Shown: positions 1 through 11,260 of the stretch, piece after piece | How positions within the stretch are numbered: the first letter of the stretch is position 1 | Layout: each line of letters begins with the position of its first letter | Assembly (NCBI GenBank): GCA_030549495.1 | Contig: JAUIRK010000927.1 | Location: 248,001 to 312,000 of the forward strand | Source of the DNA: Nectonema munidae | Lineage: Eukaryota > Nematomorpha > Nectonematoida > Nectonematidae | Length of the DNA stretch: 64,000 nt | Direction: 5' to 3' | Position numbers and translations under genes: made by a program | Notes under the pieces: model-generated | Databases searched by the model: none | What the model was told of the DNA's origin: nothing | Seen by the model: the letters and a program-made list of their open reading frames with translations, nothing else

Positions 1-1091
1 CTTCCGCAAGTTTAGAGTATAAGGTGTTCAATAAAAAATAAAAACATTCTAGAAGTTTTTAAATAACTTCTGAAAAATATTTGTCAACTAATTTTGATTG
101 TTATATATGATATTAAACATTTATCTCTTGTGTCTACACACTCAGGGATAGATTTGTCGAGTCGGTGTAGCCACACTTTTTGAGAAGGAGTCAAAGTAGT
201 AATGATTATCGCACCTCCTACTCGTATTTTAAAAATAATTTCATAGACACTCTCTTTATCGCCCAACTAAAGACTTAGACTTTTTTTTTTAAAAATAAAC
301 TATTTTTTGAGAATAAGATCTCTTAAATCTCAAAACTTTATTTTTGTTATTCAACAAATTTAAATTGTTTGAATTATAATATTTGTTTCTACTTTTTAAT
401 AAATTTTTGAAGATTTAACCTCCATATAACAACAAATAAGTTAAAACTGGTAATAATGTTATGTTTTTGAAGATATCATATTAAATAGGAAGCATCTTTA
501 GCTTTTTAGATTATTTGATACGCTTAAATTGATATGAATGTTGACTAATTATAATATTATGTAATTTGAAAAGGTGATATAAAATTAATAGATGTATCTT
601 TTGATTTATAGATTAATAATATTATCTTTATTGGAATGCCTAGTATTTCTAGAACTCAGTCTCGATCCAGATGGTCTGGGTTCGAAACCCCATCGTGACT
701 ATCCCTACTATCTGTCCAGTTATAATAATACTCTACAACTCAAAAGATACCTCCTTTAATTTTATATCATCCACTAATTTAAATACATAACAAATACAAA
801 AATGTTAAAAAAAAATCTGCATCTAAAACCTACCTATTTGAAAATCTTCGAGTTAGCAACGCTGTTTAGAATTTTAAATTAATTTTGGTTAAGGAATAAA
901 AACGGTGAATTTGATAAAAACTAACTCTTTGGATAACGAATTTGCATATATTATTTGTGAACAATGGTACTACGTTTTCAATAGTTTTTGGCGCGTATTA
1001 TACTTTTACTATACCACTTATGCTTTTGTCATGTTTTTGATAAATATATTTTATAGGCTGTTTATTTGTTTATTCTTTTCTATGCTTTTGC
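1..1091. other. Intergenic, no gene recognised
   Basis: AT-rich sequence with no convincing coding region. The short ORFs here (for example 905-1111, hydrophobic and Phe/Tyr-rich) have low-complexity composition and match no family I know. A foldback element at 573-772 is described separately. A pyrimidine-rich run ending in ACAG near 1082-1098 could be a splice acceptor for the small ORF that follows. Confidence 0.6.
573..772. repeat. Foldback element with internal tRNA-like box
   Basis: The left arm (about 573-625) begins GGTGATATAAAATTAATAG. The reverse complement of the right arm (about 722-772) reads GGATGATATAAAATTAAAGG and continues to share GTATCTTTTGA, so the arms are diverged terminal inverted repeats. 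Between them, near 670-690, lies GGTCTGGGTTCGAAACCCC, which contains a good RNA polymerase III B-box (GGTTCGAAACC). The whole could be a MITE that captured a tRNA-like piece, or a SINE inserted in a MITE. No target duplication is clear. Confidence 0.55.
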
Positions 1092-1316
1092 ATGAAACAG
1101 ACACAAAGTAGTTCTGATCGTTCTTTTCTCAACTACAATCCCAACATCAATAAAGATAATATTAATAATAATGATCATAAGAAGAGTTTGAATACAGAAG
1201 TGAATAAAAGTCATCCAAATCTTGACGCTAATTTTCATCCTGTTCCTGCTTATGTAGACTTTTCCACCTTTTATGCAAATGTAAATAAAGTTGAGAAGAA
1301 TTTTTCTTTTTCATGA
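1092..1316 (+). CDS. Small Asn-rich ORF overlapping TTI2 start
   Basis: This 74-codon ORF is polar and rich in Asn, Lys and Ser (residues 15-45), with a C-terminal part that looks more ordered (Pro-Val-Pro-Ala-Tyr, then Phe/Tyr-rich). I do not recognise it. Its stop overlaps the TTI2 start codon in ATGA at 1313-1316, in another frame. It could be a short upstream ORF on the TTI2 mRNA, the first cistron of a two-gene transcript, or the last exon of an upstream gene: an acceptor-like pyrimidine tract ending in ACAG lies inside its first codons at about 1082-1098. Coding status is uncertain. Confidence 0.35.
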   Translation: MKQTQSSSDRSFLNYNPNINKDNINNNDHKKSLNTEVNKSHPNLDANFHPVPAYVDFSTFYANVNKVEKNFSFS

Positions 1317-2728
1317 ATCTGATCGATAGTATAAATCGTATTTTCACATTGAACAATGATTCTACCGAAACATTTGAAAATTTTGAATCTTCACTGAATT
1401 CTAGAAAATTTTTCGATGATCCAATAGAATTCCGCGACGTTATTGACTTGATTTTTAAAAAAGTCGATTATATTTCTGATTTAAAAATAGATGAAACAAA
1501 AAGCATGGAAATTGTATGCAAAGAACTGCGTCAAAAATTTCTCATTTGCTTCAAGCTTTCAATCCCTATTATATCGCATTTCAATTTTGGCGTATGTGCT
1601 ATGGAAGAATACGCGCCAGCCATCTTCCATGTGTTGTTAATGTTTTACGCTTCTTCTGACATAAGGGTAAAAGACGTCCATTTCTCACTTAGTGGTGCCG
1701 ATTTGAATGTTCTCAAGAATGCGTTTAAATCCCTTTTACTTCAAAAGATGGGCGTTTTGTGTGATGCAGTTTTTGAAAGTGCAATGTATTCCCTACTTTT
1801 CAAAGAAGTTTGCCCTTATATTCTTGAGTATTTCAAGAAAGAAGCTTGGAATTCGAACGTTCTAGCTAGCAATATGTTGGTGGGCATTTTGCGATCTTTC
1901 ATCAAGCCTGAGGACGTGGCTGACAACCTGAATATTCTCCTACCATCATCTCTCTTACTTACCGATGATTATGACGTTTTAAATCAAGTCAATGGCCTTA
2001 CTTGCTTACAATGCATCCTTAAGCTCTGCTCTACACCAAATCTTACCAAACGAAACTGGCTTAGTGTCGTGGTGAATAAGCTTGAAATTATTTTATACAG
2101 GCCGGATATCGAGTACTTGGACGATCTTTTGAAGTGCATTCTTCTTTGCCTTTCACATTGTGAAGCGTCAGATAATGAAAATACTGATTTATCCTCTCTT
2201 GCGCATTTAAAGTGGCGACAATTTGATCAATTCTTTGATTTAATTCTCAGGCATATGTCATTTGAATCGAATACGGACACAAGATTGACTTATTTATCAA
2301 ATATAATTGCTTTCATCCAGTTGAGTGAAATTAACGCTGCTAAACACTTTAAAATCCTCTTTAAAACCCTCCTCCTATATGTTCAGTGTAATGACATTAA
2401 TTATGATTGCGCAATCCGAATCAAGTCGTGCCAAGTCCTCACATATCTACACCAAAATTTTAGAGAGAGAACTGAAGTACGCTCTAAAAGTATCATTAAA
2501 TCTTTATTTTTATCTCTCATATCAGATCATTTGCCCTATTCTCCTTTAATCGAAGAAATGTCTACTCTAATCCTTTCCTTAATCGCGAGTTCTAGTGACG
2601 ATTCTTCAGTAGTTGCACAAATTTTTCAATCCATTACAACTAAGAATGATCTGTCTTTTTCTGTGACTACATTAGCGCAAACTATTAGCGCCAATTTAAA
2701 GGAAAATGATGTTGAAGCATGCGTTTAA
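1313..2728 (+). CDS. TTI2: TELO2-interacting protein 2 (TTI2)
   Basis: Single-exon ORF of 471 residues. TTI2 forms the TTT complex with TELO2 and TTI1, which works with HSP90 and R2TP to fold and stabilise PIKK kinases such as mTOR, ATM, ATR and DNA-PKcs. The protein is all-helical, HEAT/ARM-like. Recognition rests on family hallmarks: LPSSLLLTDDY at residues 210-220 (the human protein has a near-identical LPPSLLLMDDY), NGLTCLQCIL at 227-236 where vertebrates have a GxxCLxxI helix, a YRP/LLxCLLxCL helix near 261-282, and LILRHM at 310-315. Length is close to other animal TTI2 proteins (about 450-510), so the ORF appears complete. The start at 1313 is the first ATG in this frame; in-frame stops lie just upstream. 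No intron is needed. Confidence is high for the family and lower for the exact start. Confidence 0.85.
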   Translation: MNLIDSINRIFTLNNDSTETFENFESSLNSRKFFDDPIEFRDVIDLIFKKVDYISDLKIDETKSMEIVCKELRQKFLICFKLSIPIISHFNFGVCAMEEYAPAIFHVLLMFYASSDIRVKDVHFSLSGADLNVLKNAFKSLLLQKMGVLCDAVFESAMYSLLFKEVCPYILEYFKKEAWNSNVLASNMLVGILRSFIKPEDVADNLNILLPSSLLLTDDYDVLNQVNGLTCLQCILKLCSTPNLTKRNWLSVVVNKLEIILYRPDIEYLDDLLKCILLCLSHCEASDNENTDLSSLAHLKWRQFDQFFDLILRHMSFESNTDTRLTYLSNIIAFIQLSEINAAKHFKILFKTLLLYVQCNDINYDCAIRIKSCQVLTYLHQNFRERTEVRSKSIIKSLFLSLISDHLPYSPLIEEMSTLILSLIASSSDDSSVVAQIFQSITTKNDLSFSVTTLAQTISANLKENDVEACV

Positions 2729-4993
2729 CTTCTAATGAACAAACATTTGCTGCGTTTCCTTGTTTTTTAATTTTTTTCTTTATGAATACACTTTAGAAGG
2801 CTTTTGAAAAACCTTATCGCATAAGTCTTTCGAAGCTTTCAAAGAGGAATAGTTATTTATTGAAAAAATTCCAATAAGTAAAATAAGAGCATTTAAATCA
2901 ATGACAGGCAAAAAATTTTTAATTGTATTAAATTCAGATATTATTTTCTATCAGTGTATTCATTTTTCATATATTATAGCGAAATGTGTTCTAAGTGTTT
3001 ACAAAGTTCTTTGCTCTTTGTAAGCAAAATTATTACTTTTTTTTGTAAAAAAAAATGAAAATAATATTTGGAAGCTGTAATATCGGTATCCGGGAAAAAT
3101 TTTATTTTTCTTTTCTACCCTCTCATTGTTTCAAGATTGAAATTTAGCGGTCTTGTTTTAAGCAATATTTATACTGGCATACTTATTCCGCACAAGTACA
3201 AAGATATGAATACAAAAATCTTATTTCTACAAGTCGATAAAAAACATCAAATTGTGTAGCATTTTCAGTTCAAGCATACCTCTACTTCCAAAAGTTATTT
3301 TATATCAAGACAAGGTAATGAATAGTATCTGTTTGATATTAATATTTTTATATATTATTCGCTCTAATATCATTTTAATAGTTGAAACAATGATTTCTTT
3401 TTATGAATCAAACATTTATTCATCCCTCAACTCCTTGCATTCCAAGTAAACTTCTCCTATTTTTAAAAAGAACAATTGGGAAGAAAGTATCTATCAGTGT
3501 AGGGATTTATGTTGTAAATAAAGCTTAAATATAAATATTTTGGCATAATGTTTCTTTTATCGAGTATCAAGTTTTAGGTGATATTATCCTGTTCTGTTCT
3601 AAATATGGTGGGGTACAGAGTTTTTTCCATAGTAAAGTTTTGAGTTCTAGTTGGTGTGATGTCAAATATTTTTAAAGGTTTCTTTTTACATTTATTCAAT
3701 ATTTTATGTGTTTTTCACTAGCCTTGTTTCAGAAAAAAAATTAATTTTCAAAGTAGATTTCGCGGGTCATGGGTTTAGCTAAACACTTAAAAAATATGTG
3801 TCAACTATTCACTCTTAAGAAGTCAAATCGAAAGTAGAAATCTGTCAACGCTATTCACGTGGCATGCTTTGCAATATATAATAGAAGGAATTGAATGCGC
3901 TTTTAGATGTTCATGATAGTAAAAATTTTAGCTAATTTTAATTAACTTTCACTTGTCTTGAGTTGAAATAAGGAAGTAAAGTATCATTTCGCTTTTAAAT
4001 ACTAGAGTAGAAGTAATCCTTTCAAACATCATCGTTTATTAACACTAGAAAAATCACTAAGTTTTTTCAAAAGCTTTCTAAATGAGAAATATCCTGAAGG
4101 CGCAATGTTTTAAGAAAAACCAGCATCCGTATCTTAGTCATCTTCACTATGCTCTTCATATGATTTGCTGCTTTTTTTCTGTGTGTGTTGGAACCGAAAT
4201 ATCAGTAATGGGGTCCTGGTGTATTAGAAAATAGAAGGTCTGAATAAAAAAGCACATGCATTTTTCTCAGTTTGACGATTGGAAGGATCGTGTCATGATC
4301 CTGAAATGGAACGTCAAAAGTCTTTTGTTGCCTTCAAAGAGAACATCTTTGCTCTTGTCCTGATGGCAATCACAAATGTAGCTAAATGCATATGAAGAGT
4401 GCTTACAGCTTCTTGATGCCATTTTTCTTGTTATCTAGGGTGTCAAAGAAGGTTGAAACCAAATGAATATTTTTCTTGTAACATTTTCCTTTTTTGTATT
4501 GTTTTTAAAACTTGATTGGCATGTTTTGAAAACCTAATTTTTTAACTATTTATGTTAATGTTACCAGATTTCTTAAACATAATTGAAAATATTTTTTGTT
4601 TTATTATTAGTTATAAAGAACAGGTAAATTATGGTTTTAGCACAGAAACAAGTCTAAAGCTAAACTTTGTTGCATAGTATACAAGATAAAACACCCGTTG
4701 TATATCTTTTTGAAATCTTAATGAATAATCTCATAAAATAAATTCAAATTTTTCAAGGAGAAAGAAAGATCGACAGAAAGTGCATGAGAGGTCCATAGAA
4801 AGGGAATGAGTTTGACTTGTGGCGATTATGCCATAGAATTGATAAATGTGAAGCGTGTTCATGATTGTTTTAATTTGTCCTTAAGTAATATATGTATGTG
4901 CTCCTATTAGATACTTTCTCTAAGCTTCTATCATCATTCACCAAAACTAAGTATACTTTTTTTTCATTTTTAGTTTTAAAGTAAAAAAGTGTT
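2729..4993. other. Intergenic between TTI2 and ACADM
   Basis: About 2.3 kb of AT-rich sequence, with no conserved coding exon, RNA gene or transposon that I can identify. An AATAAA at 3517-3522 could serve TTI2 polyadenylation but would imply a long 3' UTR of about 790 nt. Non-coding exons of the downstream gene could lie here unseen. Confidence 0.5.
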
Positions 4994-6262
4994 ATGTCGC
5001 TCAAGTTGTTTTCGAGAAGATGCGAATGTGTTATTCAGCAGATAAAAGAAGGTTCTTTTGCACCCTTTTTTCTTTATGCCTCCATTCGATGCCAGACCAA
5101 TTTTTCACTGAGCGAAGAGCAGACTCAACTCCAATCTCTTGCAAGGAAATTTGCAAAGGAAGAAATTATTCCAAAAGCCGCTTATTACGACACCACTTGC
5201 GAGTACCCGAAAGAAGTCATTAAAAAAGCGTGGGAAATTGGCCTCTTGAATTTACACATTCCCAGTGAGTACGGTGGACTAGGTTTGGGCATTCTGGATG
5301 AAGCAATTTGTGGAGAAGAATTGGGTTATGGCTGCACTGCAATCTCCACTGCTATGGAGGCTAATAGCTTGGCTGAAGTTCCTGTGATCATTGCAGGTAG
5401 TGAAACACAAAAGAAAACGTTCCTAGCTCGCATGACAGAAGAACCTTTAATGGCTTCGTACTGCGTGACTGAGCCAGATTGTGGATCAGATGTCGCTGGA
5501 ATAAAAACATTTGCAAAGCAAATCAACCAGAATGAATTTATACTGAATGGAAGTAAAATGTGGATCACAAATGCTTCTCATGCAAATTGGTTCTTCTGCT
5601 TAGCTAAAACGGACGAGAGTGCAATCTCTTCAAGTAAATCATTCACTGCTTTTGCCTTTGAAGCAAATGTGCCTGGAATTGAAGTAGGCAAGAAAGAATT
5701 GAATATGGGTCAGTGTGCTTCTGATACACGAGGAATCTCATTTACTGATGTTCACCTAACCAAAGAAAATGTGCTAGGATGTGTTGGGGATGGGTTTAAA
5801 ATAGCCATGAAAGCTTTTGATTACACGCGACCATTGGTTGCATCTCAAGCTGTAGGTTTGTCGCGTAGAGCTCTAGATGAAGCCATTACCTATTCTGGAA
5901 CTCGCAAAAGTTTTGGCAAAGCAATCCATCAACACCAAAGCATCGCTTTTATGCTTGCAGACATGGCGATTGGTGTAGAAACTGCACGCCTCATAACTAG
6001 AAAAGCCGCATGGCTCATTGATCAGTCATCACCCAACACGTATTTTGCCAGTATAGCCAAAGCATATGCTTCCGATATTGCAAATAAATGTGCCAGCGAT
6101 GCTGTACAAGTTTTTGGTGGAAATGGATACAGCAAAGCCTACCCAGTTGAAAAGTTGATTCGAGATGCTAAAATTTTTCAAATTTACGAAGGAACCTCTC
6201 AGATTCAACGAATCATTATTTCTCGAGAGTTGATCAGTGATCCCTCTAAAATTACTTCGTAG
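4994..6262 (+). CDS. ACADM: Medium-chain acyl-CoA dehydrogenase, mitochondrial
   Basis: This 422-residue flavoprotein catalyses the first step of mitochondrial beta-oxidation: FAD-dependent alpha,beta-dehydrogenation of medium-chain acyl-CoA, passing electrons to ETF. The first 35 or so residues are basic and lack acidic residues up to about residue 11 (Arg8, Arg9, Lys18, Arg32), as in a mitochondrial presequence. The N-terminal helical domain starts near FSLSEEQ (37). Signature 1 is [14 protein letters not shown] at 156-169 and the FAD-contacting MWITNAS is near 189-195. The FGGNG loop is at 374-378. The catalytic base is Glu399 in YEGTSQIQR (398-406), the position typical of MCAD rather than the isovaleryl or long-chain enzymes. 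NMGQ...SDTRGI also matches MCAD. Human MCAD is 421 residues, so length agrees. No introns or frameshifts interrupt it. It has no functional tie to its neighbours. Confidence 0.93.
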   Translation: MSLKLFSRRCECVIQQIKEGSFAPFFLYASIRCQTNFSLSEEQTQLQSLARKFAKEEIIPKAAYYDTTCEYPKEVIKKAWEIGLLNLHIPSEYGGLGLGILDEAICGEELGYGCTAISTAMEANSLAEVPVIIAGSETQKKTFLARMTEEPLMASYCVTEPDCGSDVAGIKTFAKQINQNEFILNGSKMWITNASHANWFFCLAKTDESAISSSKSFTAFAFEANVPGIEVGKKELNMGQCASDTRGISFTDVHLTKENVLGCVGDGFKIAMKAFDYTRPLVASQAVGLSRRALDEAITYSGTRKSFGKAIHQHQSIAFMLADMAIGVETARLITRKAAWLIDQSSPNTYFASIAKAYASDIANKCASDAVQVFGGNGYSKAYPVEKLIRDAKIFQIYEGTSQIQRIIISRELISDPSKITS

Positions 6263-6359
6263 CAATTTTAGTACAAAACAAATACGCTCATCATCTCAAT
6301 GCACATTCTTTAAAAAATCATTTTAAATCACTTATTTTTTTATTCCTATATTTTTAACT

Positions 6360-6365
6360 AATAAA
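6360..6365 (+). promoter_or_regulatory. Candidate polyadenylation signal of ACADM
   Basis: A canonical AATAAA lies about 100 nt after the ACADM stop codon, followed by T-rich sequence. Position and motif fit a 3'-end signal. In DNA this AT-rich the hexamer also occurs by chance, so this is only plausible. Confidence 0.45.
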
Positions 6366-6553
6366 TAGATATATCTAACTTCTATTATTTTTTCGTTATA
6401 TTTGTAAACAAAAATTGATGCTTCTACTTTAGCAAATGTTATTAATACGGTTGTAACGTTTTCTTGCTTCTTTTATTATCAATGTCTGGAGACGATGTTT
6501 TACCATTGAATCACCCAATCAAGCTCATCTACCATTCTTCGTCTCCTCCTTAC

Positions 6554-7540
6554 ACCACTAACATATGTCACCAAGATATCTTGCCCTAAGCTCTATAGCT
6601 CACCAACGTTTAACAAATACTATCAGCTCGCTTTCAATTTTCAGTGACGGTTCCAAATCACAACATCGCTCTTCAGCCGCATGCGCATTCTTCCTACAAA
6701 ACACAAAAACCCGATTTCTTATCCAACACACAAATCTAGATCCAGAAATCACTGCACACGAAACAAATTCATGCAGTATTACTATCCTGCAACATACTCC
6801 TTAATAACCTAACTTCCTTTTCTACCTCCTTCAAATATATCACCTCTTTTATAGACTTGCAAAATTTAATAAATGACCTAAAACTTAAAAACAAAATTTC
6901 ACACTCAACATTTAGTTTAGCAAACAAACGTATTCACCTATCTAATTACTTTGAATTAAAAATCGTCTGGTGCCCAACTCATTCCAGCTGTTTCGAGAAC
7001 TACCTTGTCGATTACGTTGCAAAATCAAAAATCTCCGACTCACAGATCCTACCCCTATTTTCTCTACCCATCTCCACATTTACAAACACAATAACAAACT
7101 CTACACTACTGCAGTGGCAACAATTTATTGACTCAACCATCACATCACTTCCAAAATCTTGCCATTATCACAACTCATTTCAAACAAACACTTTCACCCA
7201 CTCCCTCGGAGCATCATTTGCTGGCTCTCATCCCATTGCTCATGTAATGCATACTTTTTCAAACTTCACTCAAACCCTTTCTGTCGTTTCAGCTGTCCTT
7301 ACATTGAAACACCTATACACATTTTCCTTATTGTCCATTATTTCATTCTCACCGATACCAACTCCTTGAAAAAAGCCGCTCCTTTTAGAGATATTCCATC
7401 CTCTCTACATGATCTGCTACAACACCCAATACTCATCAAACATCTCTCTCTTCTCATAACCACAATCGAACCAATACTCTCTGCAAACCAAGCACTCAAT
7501 CCTCCCCCAATATCTATTCACAATAACCCATGACCACCAT
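6554..7540 (+). pseudogene. LINE fragment: RNase H domain, decayed
   Basis: Three overlapping frames carry pieces of a retrotransposon RNase H domain. Near 6640-6680 the translation has IFSDGSKS, the first catalytic Asp of RNase HI. Near 6968-7030 it has IVWCPTHSSCFENYLVDYVAK, matching the final W-x-P-x-H-S ... N...D..AK block of the Jockey/R1/I-type enzymes. Frameshifts and stops (about 6803 and 7369) break it. The codon and base composition (C-rich, few G) differs from the surrounding DNA. The - strand LINE at 14.75-18 kb has the same WCPTHS...EN..VD block, so the two may be related families. The RT part is absent, so this is a 5'-truncated copy. Confidence 0.75.
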
Positions 7541-8170
7541 TAATCAATACATTCTACAAAACAGTCTAGTGTCTACAGACATATGACTTTTCAGAAAGAC
7601 CCACAAATGAAAAAATTCTCATTTTGAAAACTAAATTCTAGCAGACTTTCAAGCATATCAGCTGGAAAGTACTTAGAAATCTCCCTACCTACCTATATCT
7701 ATATATAGTATATATAAAATAAATATAATTAGTAAAATTATCTTTAGAATTCATTTAAATTTTTCAAAAGATACAACAATAAACTTTAGGCAAACTAGTG
7801 CCAGTTAGGCGAAACATCATTATGCGCTTGTTATAAATTTATATAAGTGTCAAAATGTATAAATATATGTATTTGTGGCATATATCAGTTTTTCTAACTC
7901 CTCTCATTTCAGAATTACAATATAGAAATATTCCTAAAATTATTTTAAAGTAGGAAATGGAGCTTTTTACTTCACTTTTAATCTTTGAGTATTTTATGAT
8001 CTAACCTAACTAAAAACCATTTGGGAATAACTAATTTTTTCCAATTTGAAAAAATTGTAAAAAATTTCTTCATTTTATAAAATTTGCATTTTTATTCAAA
8101 AATTTATCCTTTTTCATATGAACAAATAAAGAAATTATGAAAAACCCAAAAGTGAAAAAAATCAGCAATC
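7541..8170. other. Intergenic, no gene recognised
   Basis: AT-rich spacer between the LINE fragment and the left TTAA of the piggyBac-type element. Its first 150 bases may be the LINE 3' tail. I see no coding signal. Confidence 0.5.
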
Positions 8171-8250
8171 TTAACCCTATTAGTGCTGGGCAAAATTTGT
8201 CTCAGAGATTAATAAATTTTTATAAATATTTTTGATGTTACATATATATT

Positions 8251-9100
8251 TCAACTATGCTGAATTCAGTGGTGATGTCCATTTTTTATTAAAATCAATC
8301 AAACCTGTCAAAAAATTGATTTATATTTGACAGCTCATCTCAAAAAGGAACTTTTTATTTAAATAAATATATAAAGTTTTTTACGCATGTATACCCATTT
8401 TCAAATATGCTGAATTCAGTGGTGATATTCATTTTTTATGAAAATCAATCAAACCTGTCAAAAAATTGATCTAAATGTGACAACTCATCTCAAAAAGGAA
8501 CTTTTTATCTGAATAAGTATATAAAGTTTTTTACACATGTATACCCATTTTCAAATATGCTGAATTCAGTGGTGATATTCATTTTTTATGAAAATCAATC
8601 AAACCTGTCAAAAAATTGATCTAAATGTGACAGCTCATCTCAAAAAGGAACTTTTTATCTAAATAAGTTTATAAAGTTTTTTACACATTTATACCCATTT
8701 TCAAATATGCTTAATTCAGTGGTAATATTCATTTTTTATGAAAATCAATCAAACCTGTCAAAAAATTGATCTAAATGTGACAGCTCATCTCAAAAAGGAA
8801 CTTTTTATCTAAATAATTATATAAAGTTTTTTACACATGTATACCCATTTTCAAATATGCTGAATTCAGTGGTGATATTCATTTTTTATGAAAATCAATC
8901 AAACCTGTCAAAAAATTGATCTAAAAGTGACAGCTCATCTCAAAAAGGAACTTTTTATCTAGATAAGTATATAAAGTTTTTTACACATATATACCCATTT
9001 TTAAGCATGCGTAATTCAGTGGTGATATTCATTTTTTTTATAAAAATCAATCAAAACTGTCAAAAAATTGATTTATCCCAAAAAGAAAGGATCAGGCACG
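8251..9100. repeat. 150-bp tandem repeat array (satellite A)
   Basis: At least six units begin at 8251, 8401, 8551, 8701, 8851 and 9001, with an exact 150-bp period. Each starts near TCAAATATGCTGAATTCAGT and contains CAATCAAACCTGTCAAAAAA and CTCATCTCAAAAAGGAAC. The middle four are nearly identical and the outer ones more diverged. Two degenerate units follow near 9193 and 9328. The array lies inside the piggyBac-type element. No ORF runs through it. Confidence 0.9.
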
Positions 9101-10087
9101 GTTTTTTGAATTAGAGAATTACGTTTAATAGAAAGTATAGGGAGGTTATGAAGTTTACCGTGTATGGCATTTTACACACATATACCCATTTTCAAGTAGG
9201 CTGTGTTTACTGGTTATATTCCTTTTTTTTTATAAATATTAGTCAAACCTGACAAAATAATTTAAATATGACAGCCCATGTCAAAATTAAAATTTTAATT
9301 CTTTTAAAGTTTTTTTTTACATTTCAAGTATGCAGAATTTAATGGTGATGTTCATTTTTTATGAAATCAATAAAACCTGTCAAAAAATCGATTAAACCTG
9401 TAAATCAATGTCATATATATAAACATAAAAATAACTTCTACTTGCAGTTTTCTCTGGTAATTATTTTCTTAATTTATATAATAAACCAACTTTAGGTGTT
9501 TAATTCACTCAAAATATTTCATTCTACAATAACTTATGTAACTCGATAGGATCTCCATCTTTTTGGCTACAAATTCATTATCGGCTCGTAGTCTCTACGT
9601 CATATTATAATTTACAGTATGTAATTTTGGTATTCATTCTATGATGATCCTTTCTTGGTAGCTCTTTTTTCATTAAAAATTTATATTCTTAAATGTGTGT
9701 TCGAAAATTTTTTTATAAGGATAAAATTCCTTTTTTCCTCTCAAGCCTGAATATTTGTCAAACAATCTCATTTCAAAGGTTTTTTTCTGATGAATCATTC
9801 GTGATTTTGATTGTTCAATTACAAAAAGTTGTCAACGTTCTTCATCTAAAAAATTACTTCTTTGACACAAAAGGAAAAAGATGGACAAATTTAAATTAAA
9901 AATATCTTGATAGTGACTAAATTCTCACATATTTGCATCTGTACTATTTTTGATAAATCTGACCTATTCTAAATTTTCAGATTTCCTACACATCTTAGCT
10001 AAATGTTAACTGTAATCCTAGATGATAAGCTATAGAATTAAATATTTTTCATTTGTAAAATAGTAACTTCTTTTTCACAGTCAAAAT

Positions 10088-10530
10088 CTTTTTTGATGTA
10101 TATAATTAAACCACTTCCTAGTTCATTAGAACATGGTAGATCTTCCATTTAGTAAAGATACATATTTTTTTTTAATTATTTGTTTTGATCAAATGTTCTC
10201 TTTTCAATTAGTTTTCAACTTGGTTCCTTCTCTCATACAAATTTTCAAAAGATTTTATAATACGTTTTATTTTTTTTAATAAATATTTCATACTCAAGAT
10301 GATTGTAGAAAGTATTATAAGCCAAAATATACAAAAAAAAAAGTATATTTTTACTATATACCTAATATGCAGCCATTTTTTGAAATTTTTTTACAGAACT
10401 GATTTTCAGGCATACATTACTAATTCAATTGCCACTTCCAGATATTTTTTAACCGTATTATCCAAAATCCAGTACAGAAATACAATAAGCATAGTCGATT
10501 TGGTATAAAATAGATATTTTATTTTTTTGA
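10088..10530. other. 443-bp segment present only in copy 1
   Basis: In the second copy the sequence AGTCAAAAT (near 63317) runs straight into ATTTTTGAAGACAGTATC. Here about 443 bp separates the same two flanks. Both junctions share AAAAT, so either copy 2 lost this piece by microhomology-mediated deletion or copy 1 gained it. The piece carries a satellite-B-like half unit at its right end, which favours deletion in copy 2. Confidence 0.6.
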
Positions 10531-11260
10531 AAATATTTTTGAAGACAGTATCTAGAAGTAAACCGCAAATCTGATTCAAGCTTTCAGATTCTTTAAAACC
10601 ATAAATGCCAAACCTGAGTCCAAAAATGAAACCAGCATCTTCCATTTGGCATAAAAACAGATATTTTATTTAAATTTCAAAAATATTTCTGTAGACATTA
10701 GACGTAAATCGAAAATTTGATTGACACTTTCAGACCTTTAAAACCTCTAAATGCAAAAAATGATTTCAGAAATAAAAATTATCATGGTCGAATTGGTATA
10801 AAAACATATAATTCATGTAAAATTAGAGAGAATATTTTGGGATATAGTTTTCAGACATAAACTGCAAATTTGATTGACACTAGCAGTAAAACCTCTAAAT
10901 GCGAAAACTGTGTTCAGAAATGAAATCATCATGATCTATTTGCTATAAAAACAAATTTTAGAACTAAACGCAAATTTAATTGATACTTATATGTATTTTC
11001 GAATTCAAACTGCAAAAATTGAGTCCATAAATGAAACTAGCATGGTTGATTTGGTATAAAAACATATATTTAATTGTAAAATTTGAATGAATCTTTTTGG
11101 AGACAATTTTTAGAACTAAACCGCAAATTTGATTAACACTTATAGGTATTTTCACATCCTAAATGTAAAAAATGAGTTCAGAAATGAAAACAGCACGACC
11201 GATTTAGTTTAAAAACATATATTTTATGTAAAATTTGATAATATATTTTATTAAATATAT
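10498..11260. repeat. Diverged tandem repeat of about 147 bp (satellite B)
   Basis: The landmark TTGGTATAAAAACATATATT recurs in variants near 10498, 10645, 10793, 10938, 11053 and 11205. Each is followed by AAACCGCAAATTTGATTGAC and GAGTTCAGAAATGAAA in varied forms. Spacing is mostly 145-152 bp, with one short unit of about 115. Units are much more diverged than satellite A, so this array looks older. Related units occur at 60.84-61.34 kb outside any recognised copy of the element. Confidence 0.75.

Noticed and set aside
640-712. Functional tRNA gene
   Set aside because: Only the B-box is clean; no acceptor stem or proper A-box could be paired.
905-1111. Small membrane protein
   Set aside because: Low-complexity Phe/Tyr-rich ORF in AT-rich DNA, with no family match and no start context.
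1220-1260. PAM2-like poly(A)-binding-protein motif in the small ORF
   Set aside because: LDANFHP has the wrong spacing between the Ala, Phe and Pro anchors.
8251-9100. Regular repeats resembling a CRISPR array
   Set aside because: The 150-bp units are contiguous and similar throughout, with no unique spacers, in a eukaryotic transposon.
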